A stretch of 5,815 bases of DNA from Firmicutes bacterium UBA5499. GTDB taxonomy: Bacteria; Bacillota; DTU084. The notes under the pieces are model-generated. The model was given only the letters and a program-made list of their open reading frames with translations, did no database searches and was not told the DNA's origin. Location: assembly GCA_002426275.1 (NCBI GenBank), contig DIPB01000130.1, forward strand, positions 25,637-31,451, given 5' to 3'. Positions within the stretch are counted from its first letter, which is position 1; each line of letters opens with the position of its first letter. Made by a program: the position numbers and the translations under genes. Of this stretch, positions 4,992 to 5,815 are shown piece after piece.

Positions 4992-5815
4992 CTAAGACAC
5001 CCAAATTAAAAATGGAGAACATCCAAGGTAACGCAAAGGTGTTTTCTCGTATTCATGATGTACAATTAGTGGAACGTACCCGCCGGATGCCATAGAATTG
5101 GCGCCTTATCCAGTGCCGTTACATATCCCTTACGCCACATTCATGTTTCCGGATCCGTTTCCTGATAGGGCCAATCGAAATACCATTTTCTTCACTGCGA
5201 ATCCGCCATTCCGCTAAGCACCAATGACGCATATCTCCCGGAGCCAATGTGAGAATCATTCCATGGATTCTTCAGCCAATCCAGTTTTCCAGCAGGTGAC
5301 AAAGATTTTCTTCCTCGAGATATTTTTCTGGAGCGCAATGAATAAAGCGGTTTTCGAGCAATCAATTCCAAGGCAGCAATACAATGTGCTGTAGGATGAA
5401 GGACAAAATGAGTGCCTTCTGGGAATTCTCCCGTCTCCGGCACTTGAAGCGCCTGGATATTAATCCAGCTGCATCTTTCTCTTTCCATTGAGGGAAAGTC
5501 TCCTATGGTATACAGAATGTTCAAAACATCTGCGCAACCATAGGCATTCACACCCAAATCACGGTCCTGAGCGCTGTTCTGCCAAATCCATCTCGCATAT
5601 TTTCCCAGCTCGCCAAGTTCATGAGTTTTATGGTTGCGCGTACTTTATAGATGAGAGGAGTGCATATCGCTCATAAAGCATAATTTTCCCCCAGTCCTCC
5701 TGTTGAGAATATAGCTATTTTGAGCAATGCAAAGGCAGCGCGAGCTTTAGCGCCCGGTCTTACCTCTGAGTTCAACTATTTCCTTGATAATGATTTCGGG
5801 ATGATAGTGATGAAT
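4992..5815 (-). pseudogene. Decayed gene, possibly an alpha/alpha-toroid-like protein; runs off the right edge
   Basis: Protein-like sequence continues across all three minus frames with no long intact reading. The best segment, about 5629-5195, contains GELGKYARWIWQN, DRDLGVNAYGCADVLNILYT, QVPETGEFPEG and HPTAHCIAALEL. Within it, 5334-5285 makes sense only one frame over (APEKYLEEENLCHLLEN), after which LDWLKNPWNDSHIGSG resumes. Past a TGA at 5192-5194 the same frame continues through TGA (5141-5143) and TAA (5066-5068) with RKGYVTALDK and HPAGTFH, then shifts again to HEYEKTPLRYL, ending near 4992. To the right, IHHYHPEIIIKEIVELRG and, one frame over, GAKARAAFALLKIAIFS belong to the same gene. 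Two PET motifs (QVPETGEF, DPET followed by MWRKG) hint at internal repeats of a toroid fold; that family guess is weak. The N-terminus lies outside the window. Confidence 0.75.

Noticed and set aside
5005..5036. Promoter of the EFR1 gene using TTTAAT with TTGGAT or TTGCGT
   Set aside because: Spacings are 10 or 20 bases, both unsuitable, so it is mentioned in the gene entry but not called.
5192..5557. Intact 121-codon minus-strand gene
   Set aside because: Protein-like sequence in the same frame continues on both sides of its GTG start and stop, and part of its interior is frame-shifted, so it is a fragment of the larger broken gene.
1..5815. CRISPR array, tRNA, rRNA, transposase or known riboswitch
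   Set aside because: No regularly spaced repeats, cloverleaf-like pairings, transposase motifs or riboswitch core motifs were seen by eye in the gene-free parts.

Overview
The window looks like chromosome of an anaerobic, low-to-mid GC Bacillota (Firmicutes). The reasons are strong AGGAGG-type Shine-Dalgarno sites, use of GTG/TTG starts, a textbook TTGAAC-17-TATAAT promoter, a PMCA-type Ca2+ P-type ATPase of the Listeria/Bacillus size class, and a flavodoxin-plus-2[4Fe-4S] protein of the EFR1 kind that is common in gut Clostridia and Negativicutes. The taxon is inference; no rRNA or other marker is present.

Layout: (1) 2-313 (+) is the 3' end of an unrecognised multi-pass membrane protein that starts upstream of the window. 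(2) 314-385 is a short convergent intergenic region with three palindromes, one of them a perfect 14-bp hairpin. (3) 386-3031 (-) is a complete 881-residue Ca2+-transporting P-type ATPase. (4) 3118-3825 (-) is a TetR/AcrR-family repressor reading into the ATPase gene with 86 bp between them. (5) 3835-3913 holds a strong promoter with an AT-rich upstream tract and a GACCGGTC-centred operator between the predicted start site and the ribosome binding site. (6) 3892-4188 has no convincing gene but is rich in structure: a terminator-like hairpin, a 40-base imperfect hairpin and a long-range inverted repeat. (7) 4189-4956 (-) is the EFR1-type flavodoxin/ferredoxin. (8) 4992-5815 (-) is a decayed gene, broken by several frameshifts and stops, that runs off the right edge.

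The best-supported working unit is the regulator-ATPase pair. The only good promoter lies in front of the TetR gene, the operator sits where bound repressor would block transcription, and the ATPase follows on the same strand. The simplest reading is a self-repressed operon in which an unknown ligand or envelope/calcium signal releases the repressor and raises Ca2+ export. The EFR1 gene appears to be a separate unit, with a terminator-like hairpin about 210 bp downstream of its stop. I see no CRISPR array, tRNA, rRNA, transposase or clear mobile element. The least explained stretches are the structured 3892-4188 interval and the dying gene at the right end.
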